Positions 24,937 to 33,929 are shown, numbered from the stretch's first letter. The stretch is 48,721 nt of DNA from Rhodobacterales bacterium UBA3080 (GCA_002366645.1 DFBM01000010.1:17602-66322), one strand, 5' to 3'. Numbers and translations are program-made. The notes: a model not told the origin generated them from the letters alone.

Positions 24937-26613
24937 ATGCTGCGGCCTGTCGGGAAATTTGTGAAATCCGGTTACGAAGGTGTTTGGGGAGAGTGCCGTT
25001 CCGCGGTGATGACGATCCGCACCAAGGGGCCGAGCCAGCTTACATTTTGGTTGCTGGCGTTGGTGATTGGCATCGCGGCGGGAGCAGCAGCGCTGGGGTT
25101 TCGAGTAGCGATCTCCGAATTGCAGGGGCTTTTTTACGGAGCTGACGATCATACGTTGGCGACGACGCTGGGATCGTTGGACTGGAAATGGGTGGTAGGA
25201 ATTCCGATCCTCGGGGGTTTGGCTGTCGGGTTGATCTTGTCGAACCTCACACCGGATGCTCAGGCACGGGCTGTATCCGACGTCATTCACAGCGCAGCAA
25301 TGAACGAGGGGCGCGTTAGTAAACGGGTCGGTCTGGCGTCGGCGGCGGCATCTTTGATTACGCTTTCGACGGGTGGTTCAAGCGGGCGCGAGGGGCCGGT
25401 GGTACATCTGGCGGCAGTAATTTCGAGCTGGGTTTCCAACCGTATCCACGCCGACGGGATCACCGCACGGGACCTGATGGGATGTGCGGTAGCGGCGGCG
25501 GTTTCCGCTTCGTTCAACGCGCCGCTGGCAGGAACTATATTCGCGCTCGAGGTGGTGTTGCGGCATTTTGCGGTACACGCCTTTGCCCCGATCGTGATTG
25601 CTTCGGTCGCCGGAACGGTGGTTAGTCGCACGCAGATGGGTAATGTGACGGAGTTTGTTTTGCCTGTTAACCCGCTGGCGTTCCACATGGAGCTGCCGGC
25701 GTTTCTTATTCTGGGTCTGGTGTGCGGCTTTGTAGCGTTTTTGCTGATCCGCAGCATATTTATTGCCGAAGATCTGGGGGACATTATCGCGAAGCACACC
25801 CGTTTGCCGAGGTTCTTGCGTCCGGCCATTGCAGGGGCAATGCTTGGCGGACTGGCGCTATTATTTCCGCATATCATCGGGGTTGGGTACGAGACCACAT
25901 CGTCTGCCCTGACCGGCCAGCTGCTGATGCACGAAGCGTTCGTTTTTGCGATTATCAAGGCTATCGCGGTGGCGATTACATTTGCGGGGCGCATGGGGGG
26001 CGGCGTTTTTTCGCCCTCGCTGATGCTGGGCGCATTGACCGGATTAACATTTGGCATGGTGGCTACGGCGGTATTTCCGTCGATTTCGGGCAGCGAGACG
26101 ATCTATGCCTTGGCCGGTATGGCGGCGGTCGCGGCAGCAGTACTAGGCGCACCGATTTCGACAACGCTTATCGTTTTCGAAATGACCGGTGACTGGCAGG
26201 CGGGTATCGCGGTGATGGTTTCTGTGTCGCTGGCGAGCGCCTTAACCAGCCGCTTGATTGATCGGAGCTACTTCCTGACACAGCTGGAACGGCGCGGAGT
26301 GCACATGGCGGCGGGGCCACAAGAGTACCTGCTTTCGGCGATCAGTGTGCGTAACATCATGCATCTGGTCGGCTCGGGCGAGGATGCGCCGGCAAGCCAA
26401 TGTCAGGAATTGATCGAGCAGGGTGCCTTTATTGACTTGTCGGAGACGTTGGAGACCGCGCTACCTAAACTGGAGGATGCTCCGGTCGAGTTCTTACCGG
26501 TCGCTAAACAAACTGAAACCGCACCTGAGTTGGTCGGTACGGTTTATCTGGTTGATGCGTTACGCAGTTATAACCGCGCGCTGGCCGAAACCGCGCGCGA
26601 GGAACATTCGTGA
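24937..26613 (+). CDS. ClC-family chloride channel or Cl-/H+ antiporter
   Basis: A 558-residue integral membrane protein of the ClC fold. The conserved gate motif appears as GGSSGREGPVVHLAA (gating Glu in GREGP), and GGGVFSPSLMLGALTG supplies another conserved selectivity-loop segment. About 18 helix segments precede a cytoplasmic tail (from about residue 450) that looks like a weakly conserved CBS region. ClC proteins conduct or exchange chloride; which mode applies here is not decidable from these motifs. It is co-oriented with the thioesterase gene. Confidence 0.92.
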   Translation: MLRPVGKFVKSGYEGVWGECRSAVMTIRTKGPSQLTFWLLALVIGIAAGAAALGFRVAISELQGLFYGADDHTLATTLGSLDWKWVVGIPILGGLAVGLILSNLTPDAQARAVSDVIHSAAMNEGRVSKRVGLASAAASLITLSTGGSSGREGPVVHLAAVISSWVSNRIHADGITARDLMGCAVAAAVSASFNAPLAGTIFALEVVLRHFAVHAFAPIVIASVAGTVVSRTQMGNVTEFVLPVNPLAFHMELPAFLILGLVCGFVAFLLIRSIFIAEDLGDIIAKHTRLPRFLRPAIAGAMLGGLALLFPHIIGVGYETTSSALTGQLLMHEAFVFAIIKAIAVAITFAGRMGGGVFSPSLMLGALTGLTFGMVATAVFPSISGSETIYALAGMAAVAAAVLGAPISTTLIVFEMTGDWQAGIAVMVSVSLASALTSRLIDRSYFLTQLERRGVHMAAGPQEYLLSAISVRNIMHLVGSGEDAPASQCQELIEQGAFIDLSETLETALPKLEDAPVEFLPVAKQTETAPELVGTVYLVDALRSYNRALAETAREEHS

Positions 26614-26958
26614 CTAGAAGTGCTCAACTGTCGTTTTATCGGTGTAAAACGCAAGATAGTCTTTGATTTCCTTCACGGATTCCAGAGGATCTTCGTAAGT
26701 CCAGACCGCGTTCGGAATCAGACCACTTTTGGTGGCAATACCGAAATACGTCGCCACACCTTTGTAAGGGCAAGTGGAAGTCTGCTCGGATGCATCCAGA
26801 AACGCCATGGCGACGTCTTTACGCGGGAAATAGATCACCGCCGGATAATCACCTTCTTGAAGTTCTAACGCGTCGGACGATTCGGCAATCACGGCTCCGC
26901 CTGCACGAACCACCCATGTGCCAGTCGCCGGTTTTATGGTAATTCTTTGGTCAGTCAT
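26614..26958 (-). CDS. DUF427 domain protein
   Basis: A 114-residue cytoplasmic protein with the DUF427 pattern: TWVVRAGGAVIAESSDALEL, then YPAVIYFPRKDVAM, and TSTCPYKGVATYFGI, ending near the Trp of AVWTYEDPLESV. The Cys-Pro-x-K-G motif is the family's signature; its function is unknown. It is monocistronic or nearly so. Its stop codon abuts the ClC stop. A 12-bp palindrome lies 33 bp upstream of its start. Confidence 0.9.
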   Translation of the reverse strand: MTDQRITIKPATGTWVVRAGGAVIAESSDALELQEGDYPAVIYFPRKDVAMAFLDASEQTSTCPYKGVATYFGIATKSGLIPNAVWTYEDPLESVKEIKDYLAFYTDKTTVEHF

Positions 26959-26990
26959 GAGGTGCTCCGTTCGTTGTGAGAGTGACTCCT

Positions 26991-27002
26991 AACCAATTGG
27001 TT
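26991..27002. promoter_or_regulatory. 12-bp perfect palindrome upstream of the DUF427 gene
   Basis: AACCAATTGGTT is a perfect palindrome, centred about 38 bp upstream of the DUF427 start on the minus strand, in a 71-bp gap that also follows the pepP stop. It is short enough to arise by chance, but the position suits a small repressor operator. Confidence 0.3.
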
Positions 27003-27029
27003 CAATTTTTTCAACCTTTGTGCAGTGCA

Positions 27030-28820
27030 TCATACTGGCGCGCAGGCCTTCTTTAACCAAAGTAACGTGGCGTTGCTAACTAATCCGTTAACTTTTTCGA
27101 ATACTTCAGCGTGATAGGCGTTCAGCCAGTTTCGTTCTTCGGCCGTCAAGATATCGGCGAGGATCAGTTTTCGATCTATCGGCACAAAGGTTAGCGTTTC
27201 GAACCCGAGCATCATTCGGTCGCCGCCTTCGGGAATGTCCGGCGGCGTGATAACCAATAGGTTTTCGATGCGGATGCCGTATTCACCTTCCTTGTAGTGC
27301 CCCGGTTCATTCGACACGATCATCCCGACTTCGAGCGGGCACATGGAGCGGCGTGCGATACCTTGTGGCCCCTCGTGAACACCGAGATAAGCACCTACCC
27401 CGTGGCCGGTGCCGTGGTCGTAGTCCATGCCCGCCTGCCAAAGGGCCATGCGCGCAAATCCATCAAGATCGCGCCCGAACAACCCTTCGGGCCATCGTGC
27501 GCGGCTGATTGCGATCATACCCTTCAACACCAGTGTGTTGGCGCGTTTGACATCAGAACGGACTTCGCCGACCGCCACGGTGCGTGTGATATCAGTGGTG
27601 CCATCGACGTATTGCCCCCCGCTGTCGACCAAGAGAACCTCGCCGGACTCGATGGTCCGGTTGGAGTTTTCGTCAACGCGGTAGTGCACAATAGCGCCAT
27701 TTGGACCGGAGCCGGAAATTGTATCGAAGGAAATGTCCTTGAGGGCATTGGTAGTGCGACGGAAAGTTTCCAAATGTTTTACGACGTCGATTTCCGTCAG
27801 ATTGCCACTTGGGGCCGCAGTTTCGAGCCAGCAAAGGAACTCGGCCATTGCTGCGCCGTCACGGATATGGGCGGTACGTGTTCCGTCGATCTCGGCGGCG
27901 TTTTTGCAGGCTTTGGGCAGGATGCAGGGGTCGGTGTTCCACACAGGGTCTTGCAACAAATCCGAAACGGCGACGGGCGCACTGTTCTTATCGACACCGA
28001 TTTGGTCCTTCAGGGTTCCTAGCGCCGTGACAAGCGTCGCCTCCGAATTGAGGGTAATATCTTCGCCAAGATGTGCCTTCAGTTCGGCGTCACATTTGTC
28101 CGGATCGACAAACAAATCCACATGGCCATTTGCGTAGAGCACAGCAAAACAAAGGGCGACGGGGGTGCGCGCAATATCCGAGCCACGGATGTTCAGCAAC
28201 CACGCAATCGAATCCGTGAGTGTCAGAACATGAGCCGCAAGGTCCTTATCTGCGAGCGTCGCCCCAAGTCGCTGACGTTTGCTTTGGCTACTTTCACCGG
28301 CGAACTCAAGCGGATGCGGAACGATCGGGCCTTTCGGTGGGGCGGGCTGATCCTCCCATATACGGTCAATCAGGTTGCCGCTCTTGCGAAGTATTATTCC
28401 GTGGGGTTCGAGCGCGGTGCCAAGCTTATCGATTTCGTCAAAAGCGTGTAGCCACGGGTCGTATGCAATCACACCACCCTCAGGCAAGGCCTCGATCAGC
28501 CAATCGGAGACCTTAACGTCTAGTGACGAAAGCGGTGTGAAGCTATCTGGATCAACTTGCTTGCGAACTTGTAGGCCATAGCGACCATCGACGAACACAC
28601 CCGCGATTTCAGCCAGCGCCACACAGAGGCCAGCTGAACCGGTGAAACCCGTCAGCCAGGACAACCGCTCCGAACAGGAGGCTACGTTTTCGCCCTGATG
28701 GGCGTCCGCACGGGGAACCAGAAAGCCCGCGACGCCTTCGGCGATCATTGCTTTACGCAGCGCCGCAAGGCGCGGAGCACCTGTGTCCGGTGATGTTGAA
28801 ACCGTGAAGTCCTGAAACAT
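27030..28820 (-). CDS. Xaa-Pro aminopeptidase P family (M24B)
   Basis: A 596-residue three-domain protein: two creatinase-like N-terminal domains and a C-terminal pita-bread catalytic domain. Metal ligands are visible in order: LLVDSGGQYVDGTTDITRT (two Asp), GTGHGVGAYLGVHEGP (His), SNEPGHY (Glu) and GIRIENLL (Glu). It cleaves N-terminal residues preceding proline, using a dinuclear metal site. The length and the extra C-terminal tail match the long cytoplasmic aminopeptidase P of bacteria and eukaryotes rather than the shorter E. coli PepP. No operon partner is clear. Confidence 0.93.
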   Translation of the reverse strand: MFQDFTVSTSPDTGAPRLAALRKAMIAEGVAGFLVPRADAHQGENVASCSERLSWLTGFTGSAGLCVALAEIAGVFVDGRYGLQVRKQVDPDSFTPLSSLDVKVSDWLIEALPEGGVIAYDPWLHAFDEIDKLGTALEPHGIILRKSGNLIDRIWEDQPAPPKGPIVPHPLEFAGESSQSKRQRLGATLADKDLAAHVLTLTDSIAWLLNIRGSDIARTPVALCFAVLYANGHVDLFVDPDKCDAELKAHLGEDITLNSEATLVTALGTLKDQIGVDKNSAPVAVSDLLQDPVWNTDPCILPKACKNAAEIDGTRTAHIRDGAAMAEFLCWLETAAPSGNLTEIDVVKHLETFRRTTNALKDISFDTISGSGPNGAIVHYRVDENSNRTIESGEVLLVDSGGQYVDGTTDITRTVAVGEVRSDVKRANTLVLKGMIAISRARWPEGLFGRDLDGFARMALWQAGMDYDHGTGHGVGAYLGVHEGPQGIARRSMCPLEVGMIVSNEPGHYKEGEYGIRIENLLVITPPDIPEGGDRMMLGFETLTFVPIDRKLILADILTAEERNWLNAYHAEVFEKVNGLVSNATLLWLKKACAPV

Positions 28821-28938
28821 TCGAATAACCGCTCGCTAAATTGTCATAGGTTTATGGGGTGGCAAGTTTGCACGCTTGTCAACATAGCGTTATTGTTGGC
28901 GTAGCGAAAGATTCAGAAACCACGGTAGGGGCGAAACC

Positions 28939-29229
28939 ATGGCAAAATTACTGGCCTTTTTGTTTTTTGCAGCAGGTGCTGTGCGTGTTTGGTTTGACTG
29001 GCAAGCGACGATCGCACAAGCGGACCCGTTTCGATTTTCCGAAACCGGCGCCGTTTGGGCCGAGATACATTTCGGCAGTTTGCAAGTATTCCAGCCAGCG
29101 GTGGAGCGGTACATAGGGCCGTGGATGTGGGAATCGGTAATATTTCCGGTGCTACTCACACCGCTTGCACCTATCCTATTCGGGTTGTCGCTGATTTTCT
29201 GGCTTTTTGGTCGCCGCAAAAAAAGCTAG
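28939..29229 (+). CDS. Small two-helix membrane protein, unrecognised
   Basis: A 96-residue hydrophobic protein: N-terminal helix (about residues 2-20), an exposed stretch with several aromatic residues, a second helix (about 66-90) and a basic tail GRRKKS that would sit in the cytoplasm. I do not recognise the family. The ATG has a purine-rich GTAGGGG about 7 nt upstream. It is convergent with cobT, and the last 4 bp overlap the cobT stop. It may be a lineage-specific gene. Confidence 0.68.
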   Translation: MAKLLAFLFFAAGAVRVWFDWQATIAQADPFRFSETGAVWAEIHFGSLQVFQPAVERYIGPWMWESVIFPVLLTPLAPILFGLSLIFWLFGRRKKS

Positions 29230-31091
29230 GAGCCGCGCACGTTGCCACGCTTGCGGCTGTCATCCTCGAACAAGGAGGCCAGTTGCTCCGTCATCGCGCC
29301 GGCAAGTTGTTCAACATCTGTGATCGTAACCGCGTGCTGATAGTATCGGGTCACGTCATGACCGATCCCTATGGCGATCAGGTCAACCTGTTTGCGCTTT
29401 TCGATCATGGCGATCACGTTGCGCAGATGTTGTTCCAGGGTGCTAGCCGGATTGACCGACAAGGTTGAATCATCAACCGGCGCGCCATCGGAAATCACCA
29501 TCAGGATTTTCCGTGCTTCGGGCCGGTTCAACAGGCGACGTTGCGCCCATTCCAGTGCCTCGCCATCGATGTTCTCCTTAAGCAGACCTTCTTTCATCAT
29601 CAAACCCAAATTGGGGCGCGACCGACGCCAAGGGGCATCGGCACCTTTATAGATGATATGGCGAAGATCGTTCAGACGACCCGGAGTTGCGGGGCGACCA
29701 TCCGTTAACCATTGCTCGCGGCTGCGGCCACCTTTCCACGCACGCGTAGTAAATCCGAGTATCTCGCATTTCACCTGACACCGTTCCAGCGTGCGCGCCA
29801 AAACGTCCGCACAAATCGCTGCGATGGAAATCGGGCGGCCACGCATGGAGCCGGAGTTGTCGATCAGCAGTGTCACGACGGTATCTCGGAACTCGGTATC
29901 TTTTTCCTGCTTAAACGACAGCGGTGTCGTCGGGTTTGCCACCACACGCGCAAGGCGGGCGGCGTCGAGGATGCCTTCTTCGAGGTCGAACTCCCAGCTG
30001 CGGTTTTGCTGCGCCATCAGGCGGCGTTGCAGGCGGTTGGCAAGACGGCTAACTGCGCTTTTTAACGGCTCCAGCTGTTGATCAAGGTAGGCGCGTAGGC
30101 GTTCGAGCTCGACCGGATCGGCCAGTTCTTCTGCTGTGATCTCTTCGTCGAATTCGGTCGTGTAAACCTTGTACTCCGGATCGGCTTCGGAATGTGGCGC
30201 TTGCTGTGGTTGCTCATCGGGGGCTTGGCCGTCTTCTAGTTCGGCTTCGTCCAGAAGGTCCATATCGTCGGATTCTTCAGCGGAGGCTTTCGCCTCCTGC
30301 TGTTGCATATCTTCTTGGTTCTGATCTTGCGGCGTTTCTTCCTGCTCCTGGTTTTGATCTTCTTGATCGCCACCATCTTCGGAATTCTCGTCTTCTTCCT
30401 GATCCTCCGAAGCTTCCTGTTCTTCGTCAGGATCTTCGCTGTCAGGGTCGTCGCCAAGCTGGTCGCCATACCCAAGGTCGTCGATCACCTGCCGCGCAAG
30501 GCGCGAAAAAGCGACCTGATCATCTAATACGTCGTTAATGTCGTCTAAAGTATCGCCGGCCTGCCCCTCGAGGAAACCGCGCCAGAGTTCGAGAACATTG
30601 TCGGCCCCATTGGGCAAATCACGACCTGTCGCCAGTTGGCGCACCATGTAGCCCGCAGCCTGCGCCAAGGGTGCCGAAGCGGCTTCGGTGATATGTGCGT
30701 AGCCGGCTTTGGCGGCCTCGTCACCGATTTTGGCATCGATGTTTTTGGCAGTTCCGGGCATGGCGCGTGCGCCCATCGCCTCGCAACGGGCGTTCTCCAT
30801 GGTTTCATAGAGCGCTTGCGCGACCTCGCCAGCGGGGCGGTATTTGTTGTGCGTGCCCTCATTGTGAAACCGCAGGCGCATTGCATAGGCATCCGCCGTT
30901 CCGCGTGCCAACAGGACTTCTTGCGAAGTCATGCGCCGCGTCACCTGCGGCAAGCGCGCGTTATCGCCGACCAACCCCGAAGGGTCGACCGAGTACGTCA
31001 CGCTTAGCTCAGGGTCGTTAGCGAGCGCCTTGGTCGCTTCGGCCAATGCCTTTTTAAACGGCTCGGCAGGGTTGTCGTTTGGTTTAGCCAA
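29226..31091 (-). CDS. cobT: Aerobic cobaltochelatase subunit CobT
   Basis: A 621-residue protein: an alpha-helical N-terminal part, a very acidic low-complexity linker (about residues 211-300, rich in Glu, Asp and Gln), and a C-terminal VWA/integrin-I-like domain. The MIDAS motif DNSGS (Asp411, Ser413, Ser415) binds the metal through which it contacts CobN. CobT and the AAA+ partner CobS form the chaperone complex that drives cobalt insertion into hydrogenobyrinic a,c-diamide in aerobic B12 synthesis. The ATG lies 8 bp inside the end of cobS. CobN is not encoded in the window. Confidence 0.95.
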   Translation of the reverse strand: MAKPNDNPAEPFKKALAEATKALANDPELSVTYSVDPSGLVGDNARLPQVTRRMTSQEVLLARGTADAYAMRLRFHNEGTHNKYRPAGEVAQALYETMENARCEAMGARAMPGTAKNIDAKIGDEAAKAGYAHITEAASAPLAQAAGYMVRQLATGRDLPNGADNVLELWRGFLEGQAGDTLDDINDVLDDQVAFSRLARQVIDDLGYGDQLGDDPDSEDPDEEQEASEDQEEDENSEDGGDQEDQNQEQEETPQDQNQEDMQQQEAKASAEESDDMDLLDEAELEDGQAPDEQPQQAPHSEADPEYKVYTTEFDEEITAEELADPVELERLRAYLDQQLEPLKSAVSRLANRLQRRLMAQQNRSWEFDLEEGILDAARLARVVANPTTPLSFKQEKDTEFRDTVVTLLIDNSGSMRGRPISIAAICADVLARTLERCQVKCEILGFTTRAWKGGRSREQWLTDGRPATPGRLNDLRHIIYKGADAPWRRSRPNLGLMMKEGLLKENIDGEALEWAQRRLLNRPEARKILMVISDGAPVDDSTLSVNPASTLEQHLRNVIAMIEKRKQVDLIAIGIGHDVTRYYQHAVTITDVEQLAGAMTEQLASLFEDDSRKRGNVRGS

Positions 31092-32055
31092 GACTTAGGG
31101 ACACTGCGCTTTCGGGCAGTTCCTCGTCAAAGCAGCGCTGGTAGATTTCGGCAACTGTCTGGCGTTCCATCTCGTCGCATTTGTTCAGGAATGTCAGGCG
31201 GAAGGCGAAGCCGATGTCGCGGAAAATCTCGGCATTTTGGGCCCATGTGATGACGGTACGTGGCGACATAACCGTGGAAAGATCACCATTCATGAAGGCG
31301 GTACGGGTCAGGTCGGCGACGGTTACCATCTGGCTGACAGTTTTGCGACCATCGACAGAATTGTAGTGCGGAGCCTTACCCAGAACGATCGCAGTTTCGG
31401 CGTCGTGCGTCAGATAATTTAGGGTCGCAACGATCGACCAACGGTCCATCTGCGCTTGGTTGATCTGCTGAACACCGTGGTAAAGACCTGTGGTATCACC
31501 AAGGCCAACCGTGTTTGCCGTGGCAAACAGGCGGAAAGACGGGTGCGGGGTTATGATCTCGTTCTGGTCGAGAAGCGTTAGTTTGCCGCCCTCCTCCAGC
31601 ACACGTTGGATCACGAACATAACGTCCGGGCGACCGGCGTCGTATTCATCAAATACGATGGCACAAGGATTGCGCAACGCCCACGGAAGGATACCTTCCT
31701 GAAATTCGGTGATCTGCTTGCCGTCACGCAGCTTGATCGCATCCTTGCCGATCAGGTCAATCCGGCTAATGTGGCTATCGAGGTTCACACGAACCGTTGG
31801 CCAGTTAAGGCGCGCGGCTACTTGCTCGATATGGGTGGATTTACCTGTTCCGTGATAGCCCTGAATCATCACGCGACGATTGTTACGAAAGCCGGCGAGA
31901 ATAGCGAGGGTGGTTTCCGGATCAAATTTATAGGTGGTGTCGATGTCGGGCACACGATCCGTGCGCTCTTCAAAGCCTTTGATCATCATATCGGAGTCGA
32001 ACCCGAATACATCCCGAACGCTAAGGTCTTCGGTGGGTTTTGCAAAAGCTGTCAT
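31084..32055 (-). CDS. cobS: Aerobic cobaltochelatase subunit CobS (AAA+ ATPase)
   Basis: A 323-residue MoxR-type AAA+ protein. Walker A is GYHGTGKST (Gly66-Thr74) and Walker B is IVFDEYDAG, followed by sensor and arginine-finger regions. ATP hydrolysis by the CobS-CobT ring powers cobalt chelation by CobN. The start at MTAFAKPTED (32055) is the family N-terminus; in-frame codons upstream look non-coding. It is slightly shorter than the roughly 330-residue homologues. Transcribed with cobT. Confidence 0.95.
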   Translation of the reverse strand: MTAFAKPTEDLSVRDVFGFDSDMMIKGFEERTDRVPDIDTTYKFDPETTLAILAGFRNNRRVMIQGYHGTGKSTHIEQVAARLNWPTVRVNLDSHISRIDLIGKDAIKLRDGKQITEFQEGILPWALRNPCAIVFDEYDAGRPDVMFVIQRVLEEGGKLTLLDQNEIITPHPSFRLFATANTVGLGDTTGLYHGVQQINQAQMDRWSIVATLNYLTHDAETAIVLGKAPHYNSVDGRKTVSQMVTVADLTRTAFMNGDLSTVMSPRTVITWAQNAEIFRDIGFAFRLTFLNKCDEMERQTVAEIYQRCFDEELPESAVSLSLG

Positions 32056-32177
32056 AGGTATCTTCCGTCGTAATCGGTATCCGGCCAACAGGCCCTTATT
32101 TATTCAATATCATATGTGAAGCATTCCCCTAGTGCTTGCAAGGGTCGGAATGCCGCCGAACGTGACGTCTTTCGTCG

Positions 32178-32831
32178 CTATTCGGCTTTGAAGCTGCGGC
32201 TGCCTTTGATCTGGTCCCACGCCCAGACAACTTCGGCCAGACGCTCTTCGTCGTCGCGACGGCCACCGTTAAGGTCGGGGTGCATGGCCTTGACCATGGA
32301 TTTATAGACTTTGCGGATTTCCGCTTTGGTCTGGGTGTCCTGTGCACCAAGGATTTCCAACGCCTTGCGCTCGGTTGGTGGCAAACGGCGGGCGCGGGTT
32401 CTCGGATCAGCTTCCGGGTTCAGGGTGCCGTTTTCGCCCAAAACCTCGTAAGGGTCGTCAAAGCCGAAACGTTTAAAAGCCTTGCTTTCCGCACTTGGGC
32501 GCGCACTGTTGATTGCATCGCGGAATGGCTTCGTATCGCGGCCCCATACCTTGTCCGATTCAACCTGTTCCTCAAATTCGGCTTCGCTGTGGTTCTCGAA
32601 GTAGTTCCACTTCTTGTTGTACTCACGGATGTGTTCCTGACAGAACCACACGAAATCTTCCAGATTATCCGGGCTTTTAGGCGCGCGGAATTTGCCGGTC
32701 TCCTGACAACCATCATGTTCGCAAGCGCGCGAGGACGACTCGATCGCGCCAGACATGCTACGACGACGACTGCGGCGTTTTTTGTCCGCAGAAACCGATA
32801 TATCAAAACTCAGTGGCGAGCGCCTATTCAT
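32178..32831 (-). CDS. J-domain protein with N-terminal Cys/His cluster
   Basis: A 217-residue protein. The C-terminal 55 or so residues are a J domain (ALEILGAQ..KAEIRKVYKSMVKAMHPDLNGG) with the HPD tripeptide at 184-186, so it can stimulate a DnaK ATPase. The N-terminal half contains Cys37-x4-Cys42 and Cys64-x2-His67, spaced like a zinc-binding ribbon. This is not a DnaJ with a Gly/Phe or repeat-type zinc domain. It lies between cobS (same strand, 122 bp) and the divergent bolA. The client or process is unknown. Confidence 0.87.
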   Translation of the reverse strand: MNRRSPLSFDISVSADKKRRSRRRSMSGAIESSSRACEHDGCQETGKFRAPKSPDNLEDFVWFCQEHIREYNKKWNYFENHSEAEFEEQVESDKVWGRDTKPFRDAINSARPSAESKAFKRFGFDDPYEVLGENGTLNPEADPRTRARRLPPTERKALEILGAQDTQTKAEIRKVYKSMVKAMHPDLNGGRRDDEERLAEVVWAWDQIKGSRSFKAE

Positions 32832-32924
32832 CGCAGCCCTTCCTTTCAGCTTTCCGACTCAGGTCCAACACAATACTGTTTGTGACAGATTGGCCAAGGC
32901 CTAATGCAAATGGAGTGATAAGTT

Positions 32925-33188
32925 TTGACATATAGTGAACGTATAACCAACAAACTTACCGAGGCTTTTGCCCCAACCCTGCTGGAAGTTATCGACGAAA
33001 GCGAACAGCACCGCGGGCATGGTGGCTATGTTGAGGGTGGCGAGACACATTTCAAGGTCGTGATGAAATCCGCCGCAATGGATGGTCTTTCAAGAGTCGC
33101 GCGCCAGCGGGCAGTTTACGCCGTATTGAAGGACGAACTAGACGAACGCGTCCACGCGCTCGCCTTGAAAATCGACGGTGTGGCGTAG
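32925..33188 (+). CDS. bolA: BolA family protein
   Basis: An 87-residue BolA-fold protein. It has THFKVVMKSAAMDGLSRVARQRAVYAVL, the helix-strand-helix of the family, after a glycine- and His-rich loop EQHRGHGGYV where BolA proteins place an Fe-S-coordinating His. BolA partners with monothiol glutaredoxins in Fe-S handling and affects cell shape in some bacteria. The start codon is TTG, with GGAG 9 nt upstream; there is no in-frame ATG in a suitable place. It diverges from the J-domain gene over 93 bp. Confidence 0.92.
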   Translation: MTYSERITNKLTEAFAPTLLEVIDESEQHRGHGGYVEGGETHFKVVMKSAAMDGLSRVARQRAVYAVLKDELDERVHALALKIDGVA

Positions 33189-33192
33189 AAGA

Positions 33193-33276
33193 ATGAAACT
33201 CAACGCAATCCTGCTTTTATCAATCGTAACACTCACCAGCGCCTGTGTAGGTCTGGTGCCGATCTTTCCGATTTGA
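33193..33276 (+). CDS. Tiny lipoprotein candidate, 27 residues
   Basis: ATG at 33193 opens a 27-codon frame: a basic start (MKL), a hydrophobic stretch (AILLLSIVTL) and a TSAC lipobox, leaving a mature peptide of only 10 residues (CVGLVPIFPI). The arrangement is a well-formed lipoprotein signal. It begins 4 bp after the bolA stop, with GTAGAAG upstream as a weak ribosome site. Its TGA overlaps the TTG start of the next gene by 2 bp, so it could couple translation into it. The lipobox has Thr at -3, which is less common. It could be a real small membrane-anchored peptide or a leader. Unrecognised. Confidence 0.55.
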   Translation: MKLNAILLLSIVTLTSACVGLVPIFPI

Positions 33277-33929
33277 GCCGCGAGTTTTTCTACGCCCCTT
33301 CGGACGACCCGATCGAGGTACTGTTCGAAGACGAAGCGTTATTGATCGTTAACAAGCCGTCAGGGCTGTTGTCTGTTCCCGGACGTTTGGCTGAACACGC
33401 CGACAGTCTGGAGACACGGTTGCGGGATATATATCCCGAGACGTTGTTGGTCCACCGATTGGACGTCCCGACCTCGGGTGTGATGGTGTTTGCCCGCACC
33501 AAAGCAGCGCAGCGCCACATCGGAATGCAGTTCGAGAAACGCCAGACGCGGAAAACTTATATAGCCCGCGTATGGGGGCATCCTGTTGACGATAGCGGGC
33601 ATATTGATTTGCCTTTGATCGTTGATTGGCCAAACAAGCCAAAACAGAAAGTCTGCCATGAAACCGGCAAATCTTCGCAGACCGATTGGGAAGTTATAGA
33701 ACGCGAGGAGTTCGCTACCCGTGTCCGCCTGCACCCGCGTACCGGACGAACCCATCAGTTGCGGGTGCACATGATGGCAATCGGGCACTCGATTTTGGGC
33801 GACAGGTTCTATGCTGGTGATGAGGCATTGATGGCGGCGGACCGATTGCAGCTACATGCACAAGAACTCGTACTTCGGCACCCAATTGGCGGCGCCAAAA
33901 TGGTGTTTTCGGCTAAGGTCCCATTCTAG
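33273..33929 (+). CDS. RluA-family RNA pseudouridine synthase
   Basis: A 218-residue protein with the family core HRLDVPTSG (catalytic Asp64), then LHPRTGRTHQLRVHM and a C-terminal LQLHAQELVLRHP. It isomerises uridine to pseudouridine in rRNA or tRNA. It lacks an N-terminal S4 domain, like RluA itself, whose length it matches; the actual target base cannot be told. Start codon is TTG at 33273, overlapping the stop of the tiny lipoprotein frame. There is no alternative ATG before the conserved region. Confidence 0.93.
   Translation: MSREFFYAPSDDPIEVLFEDEALLIVNKPSGLLSVPGRLAEHADSLETRLRDIYPETLLVHRLDVPTSGVMVFARTKAAQRHIGMQFEKRQTRKTYIARVWGHPVDDSGHIDLPLIVDWPNKPKQKVCHETGKSSQTDWEVIEREEFATRVRLHPRTGRTHQLRVHMMAIGHSILGDRFYAGDEALMAADRLQLHAQELVLRHPIGGAKMVFSAKVPF

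Noticed and set aside
25287..26057. 256-codon antisense frame over the ClC gene
   Set aside because: Shadow of a well-supported membrane protein gene; no ribosome site or recognisable domain.
32056..32177. Possible cobalamin riboswitch upstream of cobS
   Set aside because: The gap is only about 120 bp, and I saw no B12-box-like conserved stretch or convincing paired elements.
32280..32885. 201-codon plus-strand frame over the J-domain gene
   Set aside because: The J-domain gene on the other strand has a clear HPD motif. The shadow has no motif and would run into the bolA promoter region.
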